From NCBI RefSeq assembly GCF_000820725.1, contig NZ_CCXH01000002.1, positions 1-36,551 on the forward strand: DNA of 36,551 nucleotides. Direction: 5' to 3'. The notes under the pieces are model-generated. The model did not search any database. It was not told where the DNA came from and saw nothing but the letters and a program-made list of their open reading frames with translations. The position numbers and the translations under genes were made by a program. This document shows, piece by piece, positions 1 through 7,302 of the stretch. How positions within the stretch are numbered: position 1 is the first letter of the stretch; the number at the start of each line of letters is the position of its first letter. Source of the stretch: Actinomyces polynesiensis (GTDB taxonomy: Bacteria > Actinomycetota > Actinomycetes > Actinomycetales > Actinomycetaceae).

Positions 1-87
1 CCCCTCACACCAGCACCGACACACCACTCTCAGCGCTTCAAACCGCTCAGGCCAGCCTCACCAAACCACGCTGAATGACGAAGAGCC
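1..87 (+). mobile_element. right-end relic of an ISL3-like insertion sequence
   Basis: Positions 78-87 read ACGAAGAGCC, identical to the last ten bases (8631-8640) of the intact ISL3 element further along. An open frame from base 1 ends at a TGA at 76-78, immediately before this tip, as the intact copy's transposase ends just before its own tip. I infer the last 25 or so codons and the right terminal repeat of a second, different ISL3-family element whose body lies left of the window. The encoded residues do not visibly match the intact copy, so the assignment rests on the tip and the stop position. Confidence 0.45.
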
Positions 88-110
88 AGCAATGATCAGA
101 ACCTGTGGAT
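88..110 (+). repeat. left terminal inverted repeat of IS256 element
   Basis: This 23-bp end pairs with 1533-1555 in inverted orientation (19 of 23 matches). The mismatches sit in the middle between the AGCAAT tip and the ACCTGTGGAT inner block. Confidence 0.8.
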
Positions 111-219
111 GGCCCTCGGCGGGTGAGCGCGACGGAGCGCACCTTCGCGAGGAAGATCTTGTAGTCACAGAACTCTGATCAGGACCGGCGTTGGCGCGCT
201 GGTTCGGGAAGGTGCGCTC

Positions 220-1525
220 ATGTTGAAGGTAGTCCAAGACGTCGAGGCGTCCAACCATGCAGCCGGTGGGTCGCTGCTCGATGAGATCGTCCGCGACGGC
301 GCTCGGCAGATGCTGGCGGCGGCGTTGCAGGCCGAGGTCGCGGCCTACGTCGAGCAGTTCACCGACGAGCTCGACGAGGCGGGTCGTCGCCTGGTGGTCC
401 GCAACGGCTTCCACGAGCCGCGGGAGGTGACCACCGCGGCGGGCGCGATCCCGGTCAAGGCGCCGCGGGTCAACGACAAGCGGGTCGACCCGGTGACCGG
501 TGAGCGCAGGCGGTTCGCCTCGGCGATCCTGCCGGCGTGGGCCAGGAAGTCGCCACGGGTTGCGCAGGTGCTGCCGCTGCTGTACCTGCACGGCCTGTCC
601 AGCAGTGACTTCACCCCCGCACTGGAGCAGTTCCTCGGCACCAGCCACGGCCTGTCGGCGTCGGTGATCACACGGCTGACCAAGGGACTGGCAAGACGAA
701 GCCAGGGCGCTCAACCAGCGGTCCCTGGCCGGCACCGACTTCGTCTACTGCTGGGTCGAGGGGATCCACCTCAAGGTCCGCCTGGAGCAGGACAAGGTGT
801 GTCTGCTGGTTATCGTCGGTGTCCGTGCTGACGGCACGAAGGAGCTGGTCGCGCTCGACGACGGGCACCGAGAGTCCACCGAGTCCTGGCTCGACCTGCT
901 CCGCAGCTGCAAGCGCCGCGGGATGCGGGCTCCGGTCCTCGCGGTCGGCGACGGGGCGCTCGGGTTCTGGGCCGCGCTGCGCGAGGTCTGGCCCCAGACC
1001 CGCGAGCAGCGGTGCTGGTTCCACAAGATCGCCAACGTCCTCAACGCCTTGCCGAAGTCCGCGCAGCCGGGCGCGAAGGCCGTGCTGGCCGAGATCTGGA
1101 ACGCCGAGAACCGCGACCACGCCGAGCGTGCTGCGGAGGCGTTCGTCGCTGACTACGGCACCAAGTGGCCCAAGGCCGCCGCGAAGATCGCCGACGACCT
1201 CGACGTCCTCCTGGAGTTCTACAACTACCCCGCCGAGCACTGGGTTCACCTACGCACGACCAACCCGATCGAGTCCACGTTCGCGACCGTCCGGCTGCGC
1301 CAGCGCGTCACGAAGGGACCCGGCTCCCGAGCCGCCGGAATCGCGATGGCCTTCAAGCTCATCGAGTCCGCCCAGACCAGGTGGCGCGCCGTGAACGCGC
1401 CCCACCTCGTCGCCCTCGTCCGCGCCGGCGCAACGTTCAGGAACGGCATCCTCGTCGAACGACCAGACGGCCACGACGAGCAGACCTCCACCCACGAATC
1501 AGGAGGTGACGCTCAAGCCGCATGA
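220..1525 (+). pseudogene. IS256-family (mutator type) transposase, one-base frameshift
   Basis: This DDE transposase would cut and paste the surrounding element. The ATG at 220 follows GGAAGG at 207-212. Frame 1 gives the N-terminal half through SASVITRLTK, then leaves the family sequence at 685. Frame 2 resumes it at 686 (DWQDEARALNQRSLAGTDF) and continues to the stop at 1525. One extra G in the GGG at 684-686 accounts for the break. Restored length is about 434 residues, normal for the family. The second catalytic Asp (VGDGALGFW) and the Glu (NPIESTFATVR) are present, but the first motif reads WVEGIH where relatives have DGIH, an Asp-to-Glu change. With both defects the protein is probably inactive. 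A sequencing error in the G run remains possible for the frameshift. Confidence 0.92.
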
Positions 1526-1532
1526 CACGCCG

Positions 1533-1555
1533 ATCCACAGGTCTTGACTATTGCT
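1533..1555 (-). repeat. right terminal inverted repeat of IS256 element
   Basis: Read on the minus strand this begins AGCAAT and ends ACCTGTGGAT, mirroring 88-110. The next base starts the surviving permease sequence. Confidence 0.8.
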
Positions 1556-2163
1556 CGTTGGGAACGGCGCTTCTCACTGTGGTCGCCGGCGCACTGGCTG
1601 CCTATCCGCTGTCCCGCTACAAGATGCGTTTCACCCGCGGACTCATGTACACGATCCTCTTCGGGACATGCCTGCCGATCACGGCGATGATGGTCCCGGT
1701 CTATTCACTGTTCGTGCGCCTGAACCTTCTCGACTCGATGAGTGGGATCATCCCGTTCATGGCAGCCACCTCCCTGCCCATGGCTGTGTGGATGCTGAAG
1801 AACTTCATGGACTCGGTCCCCATCTCCCTGGAGGAGGCGGCCTGGGTCGATGGTGCCAGCGCCATGCAGACCCTGTGGCGGATCGTCCTGCCCCTGATGA
1901 AGCCGGGCCTCGTGGTTGTGTTCATCTTCGTGTTCACAGGTGCCTGGGGGAACTTCGTCGTTCCCTTCGTCCTGACCTTCGACTCGATGAAGCAGCCAGC
2001 CGCAGTCGCGATCTACAACTTCTTCGGAATGTACGGAACAATCGCCTACGGCAAGCTCGCGGCATTCTCGATCCTGTACTCGACGCCTGTCCTGGTGCTC
2101 TACGCGGTGATGCAGAAGGTGTCGGGGAACTCCTTCGCCCTGGCAGGCGCTGTGAAGGGGTGA
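1556..2163 (+). pseudogene. sugar ABC transporter permease (MalG type), 5'-truncated
   Basis: This is the C-terminal ~200 residues of a binding-protein-dependent sugar transporter inner-membrane subunit; intact relatives are about 270-300 residues. Similarity starts right at the IS256 right end (SLGTALLTVVAGALAAYPLS), so the first transmembrane helix and the start codon are gone. The open frame nominally begins at an ATG at 1522 inside the IS. Several hydrophobic helices remain. The cytoplasmic EAA loop, which contacts the ATPase, is intact (EEAAWVDGASA followed by IVLPLMKPGL). The C-terminus ALAGAVKG is typical of MalG-type permeases. No binding protein, second permease or ATPase lies nearby. 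The fragment is probably non-functional. Confidence 0.88.
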
Positions 2164-2269
2164 GTCGCAGCTGAGGCGTGGACCCTTCTTGTCTGTCGGT
2201 CCGGGCGTGAGCCGAATGCGCACGGAGGGAGGTCCCTGGGGTCGTGGCATGTCAGCCTCGAGCCCAGGG

Positions 2270-2302
2270 GCCCGCCCTCGTGGAGACTGCCCGCCCTCGT
2301 GG
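2270..2302. repeat. 14-bp direct repeat, period 19
   Basis: GCCCGCCCTCGTGG occurs at 2270-2283 and again perfectly at 2289-2302. It lies in the gene-free stretch 2164-2452, in which I see nothing else recognisable. Confidence 0.6.
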
Positions 2303-2452
2303 GTGCGCGGTCGGGTCTGCACTTCCGAGGGCAGCCTCCTCGCGCGATGCCACGTGTTGCACCTTTGACTGACGCCCCTCTGGCGTGGGGAGTGAAAGCA
2401 CTGGGAGGAAGACAGAACACCCGCATCGGCACTTGCTGCGAACGAGACCATC

Positions 2453-2596
2453 ATGACCACGACTGAGCAGGTCGGTACGCACACTCGGCTGAAGACTGCG
2501 GACATCCTCGCCAGTCGTGACGAACAGCGTCGTCGTCGGCGCGAGGCGGCACACAAGCTCCTCGATCTCGGCGACGAACTCGGTATGCACAACTGA
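2453..2596 (+). CDS. possible small basic protein, 47 residues
   Basis: ATG at 2453 opens 47 codons ending at TGA 2594-2596. The product starts MTTTEQVGTHTRLKTADILA, has a run of five arginines in the middle and ends LLDLGDELGMHN. It is not a family I can name. The position just upstream of a toxin-antitoxin operon and the charged, helical composition would fit an antitoxin or its remnant. There is no convincing ribosome-binding site, so it may be chance. Confidence 0.3.
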   Translation: MTTTEQVGTHTRLKTADILASRDEQRRRRREAAHKLLDLGDELGMHN

Positions 2597-2652
2597 CGAA
2601 CGAACCTGCTCCGGACGCGGACAGCACATGAGCATGGAGGTTGTGTCCGGCC

Positions 2653-2682
2653 GTTGCATATGTGTATGCAACACGCTAGATT
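2653..2682 (+). promoter_or_regulatory. toxin-antitoxin promoter with palindromic operator
   Basis: A perfect inverted repeat, GTTGCATA-TGTG-TATGCAAC, fills 2653-2672. It overlaps a promoter: -35 TTGCAT at 2654-2659, a 17-nt spacer, and -10 TAGATT at 2677-2682. The antitoxin start is 24 nt further on, after AAGGAGG at 2694-2700. A dyad covering the -35 and spacer is where a ribbon-helix-helix antitoxin would bind to repress its own operon. Confidence 0.75.
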
Positions 2683-2705
2683 GAAGGTCTCCGAAGGAGG
2701 TCATC

Positions 2706-2942
2706 ATGCAGGCCAAGACCGTTGGGTTCGCAATCGACGAGTCGATGCGTCCCGATCTCGATGCTGTGGTCCAGCGATTCGCAGACGGGAACCGCAGTGA
2801 GTTCCTGCGTGTCGCGGTGCGCAGGTACAAGGCTGACATGCTGCGCGAGCGCCTCACCGATGTCCGTGAGGAGGCGAGAGCTGAGCGGGGTGGGAGGATC
2901 TACTCCCACGATGAGGTTCTCGCACTCATCGCCCAATCGTGA
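2706..2942 (+). CDS. ribbon-helix-helix antitoxin
   Basis: This 78-residue protein is the likely antitoxin of the PIN toxin directly downstream. The N-terminal stretch AKTVGFAIDESMRPDLDAVV fits a DNA-contacting beta strand followed by the first helix. NRSEFLRVAVRRYKADM fits the second helix of a CopG/Arc-type ribbon-helix-helix fold. The C-terminal third is charged (REEARAERGG) and would wrap the toxin, as in known RHH antitoxins. The ATG has a near-ideal ribosome-binding site (AAGGAGG, 5 nt spacing). Its stop overlaps the toxin start by four bases (GTGA), so the two are translationally coupled. The palindrome at 2653-2672 is its probable autoregulatory operator. Confidence 0.75.
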   Translation: MQAKTVGFAIDESMRPDLDAVVQRFADGNRSEFLRVAVRRYKADMLRERLTDVREEARAERGGRIYSHDEVLALIAQS

Positions 2943-3439
2943 GCTCGGACGGCACACGGCTTGACGTCATCTTCGACGTCAACGTCTACCTGGACTTCAT
3001 TCTGGGTGCGGACGGCGCCTACCCACCAGTGCTGGACGTGGTGCCACCCGTGTCGGGCAACCACTCGGCTGATGCTCTGTCCATGGCTCTGGATGGCAGT
3101 TTTGCGTTGTTCTCATCGCCGCACGTCATCTGGAACATCAGGGACAAGATGCGTCGGGCCGGTCAGAGTGAACGACTGATCAGCCGCTTCCTTGAGCTTC
3201 TTGTGGACATCTGGGACAACTCTGCAGGCGCAGTCGTGGAACCCGAGGTGCTGGATTTCGGTCTCGCGGACTACGAGGACAACAACATCCTGGCCCTCGC
3301 GATCGATCCGGGTGTGCAGGCGTCGATCATCGTCACGAGCGATCATCACCTGCTCGACGTCGGCCCCAACTGGCGCGGTGTCTGGATCTGCCGACCACGG
3401 GACTTCGTGCAGGTGCTCACCCATCGCAGAGCGCGGTGA
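2939..3439 (+). CDS. PIN-domain toxin (predicted ribonuclease)
   Basis: This 166-residue protein is predicted to cleave RNA as the toxin of a type II system. It starts at a GTG overlapping the antitoxin stop. The N-terminus LDVIFDVNVYLDF carries the first PIN acidic residue, D13, in the usual strand followed by N15. The C-terminal half has the family pattern EDNNILALA (D114) and IIVTSDHHLLDV (D135), matching the PIN group annotated as 'putative toxin component, PIN family'. The middle is helical (FALFSSPHVIWNIRDKMRRA), where relatives place the conserved glutamate, which I cannot pinpoint. It is longer than classical VapC (about 130 residues) because of an insert near residues 22-45. Confidence 0.78.
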   Translation: MSSDGTRLDVIFDVNVYLDFILGADGAYPPVLDVVPPVSGNHSADALSMALDGSFALFSSPHVIWNIRDKMRRAGQSERLISRFLELLVDIWDNSAGAVVEPEVLDFGLADYEDNNILALAIDPGVQASIIVTSDHHLLDVGPNWRGVWICRPRDFVQVLTHRRAR

Positions 3440-3801
3440 GGCTATCCCGAGGGTAGGTGCCAGTCGAGGGGCGGGTCTGTGCGGTGGCGATGCTGACCCG
3501 ATGGCCTCATCTGAGACGACGATGGAGGGGAGAAGTCCACTATGTCGCGTCCTCTCAGTGAGGTGTATAGCCGCCCTCTCGTGCCCGCGCGAGCGCAGGC
3601 GGGATCTGACGCACTCTGGGTCACAGGCCGCCACAGCTGGTTTCAGTGGGGGTTCTCAGTAGAGATTGCGGGCGTCTCCCAGAGAGGCGGACACCATGAT
3701 TGGTCCTGGGGTGGAGCCATTCTTCTTCGCTAGAGTGTGGACCGACTACATCCAGCAGTACGAGTGCCTCGCGCACCTTCACATCCTGACAGGACGGTTC
3801 C
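3440..3801. other. gene-free stretch before the Wzz/kinase gene
   Basis: I find no ORF with family character, no RNA gene and no clear terminator in these 362 bases. AGGACGG at 3791-3797 is the probable ribosome-binding site of the next gene. A promoter for it must lie here, but I cannot single one out. Confidence 0.5.
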
Positions 3802-5559
3802 ATGACCCTGGAGGACTTCCTCAAACTCACCCGACGCCACCTCGGCACGATCCTGGTGTGCATGCTGGTCGGGGGAGTCGGAGCCTTCGGGCTGCTCAAT
3901 GTCACACCGACCCAGTACACGGCGTCCTCCACGGCCTACGTGCGGGTCACGGTGCCCACCGATGACGGCACCGAGGCATCCGCCAACGCCTACTACAACG
4001 CCTCCCAGCTGGCCACGCAGAAGGTCAAGGCCTTCGTGCCCGTCTTCACCTCCCAGACTGTGGCGCAGGCCGTCATCGACGACCTCAAGCTCAACACGAC
4101 CCCCAGTGAGCTGGCCGGGCGCCTGACCGCCTCCAATGCCACCAATGCGCTGACCATCAATGTCACCGCCACCGCAGACACCGCCGACCAAGCACGTGAG
4201 ATCTCCGATGCCGTGGTGGACAAGGCTGCCCTCCAGGTCAAGGAACTGGAGGGTGAGGACTCACCCGTCGGCGTGGTGCTCATGGCGCCTGCCGCGTTGT
4301 CGACAATTGTGGTGACGCCGAGCCCGATGAAGTACCTGGGGGCCGGGATCCTGGCCGGACTCCTGCTCGGGTACGTGATTGCGTTCGCCCGCACCACCTT
4401 GGACAAGCGTCTGCGCACAGTGGAGGACATCCAGACCCGTTTCGAGGCTCCCGTACTGGGAGTCATCCCGGCCTCTGACACCATCGCCCGATCGGAGTCG
4501 GATGATGCGAGGGACTTCCGGGCATCGGAGTCCTTGCGCAAGCTGCGCACGAACCTGCGCTACGCGGACGTGGACCGGGAACTGCGCAGCATCGTCATCA
4601 CTTCCCCCGTGCAGGGGGATGGGAAGTCATCCGTGGCCGCGAACCTCGCGAAGGTGATGGCGGCCGCGGGCCAGCAGGTGCTGCTCATCGACGCGGACCT
4701 GCGGCGACCCACCGTGCGTGAGACCTTCGCAGTGGCCTCGAAGCTGGGCCTGACCCAGGTCCTGGTGGGAGCGGTCAGCCTGGAGCAGGCCGTGTGCCGG
4801 ACCGGCATTGAAGGACTCTCGGTGCTACCGGCCGGGGAAGTCCCGCCCAATCCCTCCGAGCTGCTCGGCTCACAGCGCATGTCGGAGCTGTTGGCGTACC
4901 TGTCCCGGGACCACCTGGTCATCGTGGATGCTGCCCCGGTCCTACCCGTCACCGACGCCGTCGTCCTGGCCAAGCATGCGGACGGCGTGGTCATGGTGGC
5001 CGCTTCCGGATCGACGACCTCGGATGAGCTGGCGGGCGCGCTGGAGGGCATCGAGCAGACCGGGGGAGTGGTCCTGGGGGTCGTGCTCAACCGTGTGGCA
5101 TCGTCGAAACTGGCTCGGTTGCGCTACGGGGACTCCCAGTACGGGTACGGCTACGGGTACGGCTACGGGCATGCCCCCTACAAGCAGGACGATGCGCGGA
5201 CTGCCCGTGCCACGGAGGCCGCTGGCCCGGTGGTGCCGGCGCAGGTGTCCCGGACGACTCCGAACGCCCCGAGCGCCACGACCGCGGTGCCCACGGCCGA
5301 GCCACCCGCCCCAGAGGTGCCGGTCCGGGAGACACGGGTGCCTGGCACCTCCTCGCACGAGACGCCCATCCCCACGGTGACACCCCGCCGGGTCGGGTCC
5401 ACTGGGCGGACCACGCACCGCAGGAGCAGGGCCACCACCACCCAGATGGAGCAGTGGGACAAGGTGGTCGGCGCCGATGAGGACAGCACACCGGCCACAG
5501 TCCCGGACGCTTCCACCCGCAGCGGCGTCAAGTTCCCGCCCCTGCACGGACGCAGCTGA
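3802..5559 (+). CDS. Wzz chain-length domain fused to bacterial tyrosine kinase (BY-kinase)
   Basis: This 585-residue membrane protein is expected to control polymer length and export of a capsule or exopolysaccharide through cycles of tyrosine autophosphorylation. Transmembrane helices lie near residues 14-33 and 176-197, flanking the extracytoplasmic Wzz domain. The cytoplasmic kinase follows: Walker A SPVQGDGKSS with K275, Walker A' LLIDADLRRP (D297, D299) and Walker B IVDAAPVLP with D376. A tyrosine cluster follows at Y442, Y447, Y449, Y451, Y453, Y455 and Y460. It is unusual in sitting mid-protein, before a further ~125 residues that are Pro/Thr/Arg-rich and look disordered. Fusion of adaptor and kinase is common in actinobacteria. 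The LCP gene follows 123 bp later, but no glycosyltransferase, flippase or phosphatase is adjacent. Confidence 0.93.
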   Translation: MTLEDFLKLTRRHLGTILVCMLVGGVGAFGLLNVTPTQYTASSTAYVRVTVPTDDGTEASANAYYNASQLATQKVKAFVPVFTSQTVAQAVIDDLKLNTTPSELAGRLTASNATNALTINVTATADTADQAREISDAVVDKAALQVKELEGEDSPVGVVLMAPAALSTIVVTPSPMKYLGAGILAGLLLGYVIAFARTTLDKRLRTVEDIQTRFEAPVLGVIPASDTIARSESDDARDFRASESLRKLRTNLRYADVDRELRSIVITSPVQGDGKSSVAANLAKVMAAAGQQVLLIDADLRRPTVRETFAVASKLGLTQVLVGAVSLEQAVCRTGIEGLSVLPAGEVPPNPSELLGSQRMSELLAYLSRDHLVIVDAAPVLPVTDAVVLAKHADGVVMVAASGSTTSDELAGALEGIEQTGGVVLGVVLNRVASSKLARLRYGDSQYGYGYGYGYGHAPYKQDDARTARATEAAGPVVPAQVSRTTPNAPSATTAVPTAEPPAPEVPVRETRVPGTSSHETPIPTVTPRRVGSTGRTTHRRSRATTTQMEQWDKVVGADEDSTPATVPDASTRSGVKFPPLHGRS

Positions 5560-5670
5560 GCCACGCCCACCCGGGCGGAAGGACGCCCGACGGCGTCGCC
5601 CTCGTAGATCTGATGGGGTGGCACCGGCAGTGCCCACAGCGGTGGTGACACTTGTGCCCGGTGGGGCGGG

Positions 5671-5676
5671 CATACT
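5671..5676 (+). promoter_or_regulatory. -10 hexamer for possible leaderless LCP transcript
   Basis: CATACT ends 6 nt before the ATG at 5683, placing the expected transcription start at or next to the A of the start codon. GGAG at 5677-5680 could instead serve as a ribosome-binding site on a longer transcript. A -35 is unclear: GTGACA at 5645-5650 is 20 nt away. Confidence 0.4.
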
Positions 5677-5682
5677 GGAGCA

Positions 5683-6717
5683 ATGAGCACACAGGCGACT
5701 CGTTCCTCCAGCCACGCGGTGAAGAAGGGCTGGAGTGGTACCAGGAAGGCGCTCGTCGCGCTGGGGAGCATCGTGTTGGTCCTGGTGCTGGCCGTGGTCG
5801 GGATCGGGCTGGGGATCAGGAGCTCCATCAACTCCCAGATCACGCACATCCCCAACGCCCTGCCCAGTGGCACTGCGACCCAGTCGGGTCAGAGCGGGGC
5901 GCAGTCCGGGGAGACCGGGGACGCCGTCAACTTCCTGGTGCTTGGCTCCGACTCGCGTGAGAGCGGGGGGGACGCCTCCGACTGGCAGTACGGCGGGCAG
6001 CGCAGCGACGTCATGATGCTCGTCCAGATCACCGGGGACAAGAAGGGCGTCAACGTCATGTCCATCCCCCGCGACTCCTGGGTGCCGATCCCGGGTCACG
6101 GGGACGCGAAGATCAACGCCGCCTTCAGCTGGGGTGGGGCGGCGCTGACTGTGCAGACCGTGGAGGACCTCACGGGCGTGACGATCGACCACTTCACGAT
6201 CGTGGACTTCGCGAGCTTCGAGCAGATCACCGACGAGCTCGGCGGGGTCGAGATCACCACGGTGGACGGCCCCCAGCAGATGAACGGTGAGGAGGCCCTG
6301 GCCTTCGTGCGGGAGCGCTACTCCCTGCCCAACGGTGACTTCGACCGGGTGCGGCGCCAGCAGGCGTGGATCAAGGCGATCATGGCGAAGGCCTTCAGTC
6401 AGGACGTGCTGACCAACCCCGGAAAGGTCACCCGACTCACCCAGATGCTGCTGGCCCACTCCGCAGTGGACGACTCCCTGAACTTCGACTCCATGGTGAA
6501 GCTGGGGCTGGGGCTGAAGGACCTGCGGCCCGCCGGGGTGAACTTCATGACCGCGCCGGTCAGCGGCACCGGCACCAGCGATGACGGGCAGTCCATCGTG
6601 CTGCTCAACGACGACCTGCTGGACGGGCTGATGAAGGCCTGGCAGGAGGACGACGTCGCAGCGTTCCTGGAGGAGCACCCGGAGGTTCAGACCTTGGGGA
6701 GTGAAGCGGTGAACTGA
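5683..6717 (+). CDS. LytR-CpsA-Psr (LCP) family cell-wall glycopolymer transferase
   Basis: LCP enzymes move a lipid-linked polymer (capsule, teichoic acid or arabinogalactan type) onto peptidoglycan on the outer face of the membrane. This 344-residue protein has a short cytoplasmic N-terminus, one membrane anchor near residues 24-46, a Ser/Gly/Thr linker, and the LCP domain from about 82 to 230. The characteristic polyprenyl-phosphate-binding arginines and acidic residues are all visible: SDSRE near 90, R107-S-D109, IPRDSW with R130, and the FDRVRRQQ block with D219, D221, R222, R224 and R225. The C-terminal region beyond 230 is the usual accessory extension. It follows the Wzz/BY-kinase, so the pair likely synthesises and attaches the same surface polymer. 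Confidence 0.93.
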   Translation: MSTQATRSSSHAVKKGWSGTRKALVALGSIVLVLVLAVVGIGLGIRSSINSQITHIPNALPSGTATQSGQSGAQSGETGDAVNFLVLGSDSRESGGDASDWQYGGQRSDVMMLVQITGDKKGVNVMSIPRDSWVPIPGHGDAKINAAFSWGGAALTVQTVEDLTGVTIDHFTIVDFASFEQITDELGGVEITTVDGPQQMNGEEALAFVRERYSLPNGDFDRVRRQQAWIKAIMAKAFSQDVLTNPGKVTRLTQMLLAHSAVDDSLNFDSMVKLGLGLKDLRPAGVNFMTAPVSGTGTSDDGQSIVLLNDDLLDGLMKAWQEDDVAAFLEEHPEVQTLGSEAVN

Positions 6718-6719
6718 GG

Positions 6720-7150
6720 GGTGCGTTGGCAGGGGAGCCCCGAGGGCGGCACTCCGTGGTCTTGTGAAGCGTGACACAGTCCGCTCAGGAACTGCTGCCA
6801 GCCCCAGGACATACCCAGAACCTCCGCGATGCAGGCGACGCTGAAGTGCTGGACGACGATGCCCGCCACTGGGCCCAGCACAGCCCGCCCCGGGACACTT
6901 CTTGAGCGCGGCTGGGCCGCCTGAGTGGTGTCCTACCTTCACACCCGCCCACAGCCCGAGTAGCGGTAGCGACGCAGCCGTTACCTGCAGTGTCACCGGT
7001 CTCCAGCCCGAGGGCTTGTGGGCGAGACGGCGGGCCATGGTGTCTGAGGGATCCCCTCACACCCACAGTCGTGACACCACCGGTCGTCGTCCAGCAGCCG
7101 ACAGGCCATCTCGGATCGATCCTGTAGAATCCTCTGGCCTCCCACCACGA
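6720..7150 (-). pseudogene. decayed ISL3-family transposase, N-terminal part
   Basis: Read on the minus strand, pieces of an ISL3 transposase appear in order but in different frames: WCHDCGCEGIPQ (zinc-binding cysteines), ARRLAHKPSGWRPVTLQV, RRYRYSGCGRV, then AVLGPVAGIVVQHFSVACIA and EVLGMSWGWQQF. These line up with residues ~45-155 of the intact ISL3 transposase next door (RRYKCSGCGRSW, GIVVDHLTVSRVA). At least two frameshifts and several stops interrupt it and the catalytic DDE region is missing. This fills most of the otherwise empty 6718-7190. Confidence 0.72.
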
Positions 7151-7190
7151 GACCGAGCTCGTCCGGGCGATTCAGCGTGGTCAGATTAGG

Positions 7191-7218
7191 GGCTCTTCGC
7201 AGTTGAGGGGGTAGGTGG
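7191..7218 (+). repeat. left terminal inverted repeat of ISL3 element
   Basis: It begins GGCTCTTCG and ends GTAGGTGG. Both blocks are repeated in inverted orientation at 8613-8640. Confidence 0.88.
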
Positions 7219-7302
7219 TTGAGCGCGTCGTTGCGGGGGTGAGGGTCGAGGTCTCCCGATGATGGAAGTTCTCACACTGACCATCTGCCGGAAGACCTCG
7301 AC

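Larger units (their letters stand above)
88..1555 (+). mobile_element. IS256-family insertion sequence (complete, frameshifted)
   Basis: The element is bounded by imperfect inverted repeats at 88-110 and 1533-1555, which agree at 19 of 23 positions and share the blocks AGCAAT and ACCTGTGGAT. It carries one mutator-type transposase gene on the + strand, now frameshifted. The left end abuts the ISL3-like relic at base 87 and the right end abuts a decapitated permease gene. I find no 8-9 bp target duplication, so the flanks were probably rearranged or deleted after insertion. Confidence 0.9.

Noticed and set aside
1522-1555. ATG at 1522 as a true start of the permease
   Set aside because: The first 11 codons lie within the IS256 terminal repeat and do not resemble a permease N-terminus.
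88-1563. 8-9 bp target-site duplications around the IS256 and ISL3 elements
   Set aside because: Flanks of both elements were compared and do not match, so no duplication is reported.
4942-7038. 698-codon open frame on the minus strand
   Set aside because: It runs antisense across the well-supported BY-kinase and LCP genes and has only low-complexity composition there; only its first residues belong to the ISL3 relic.
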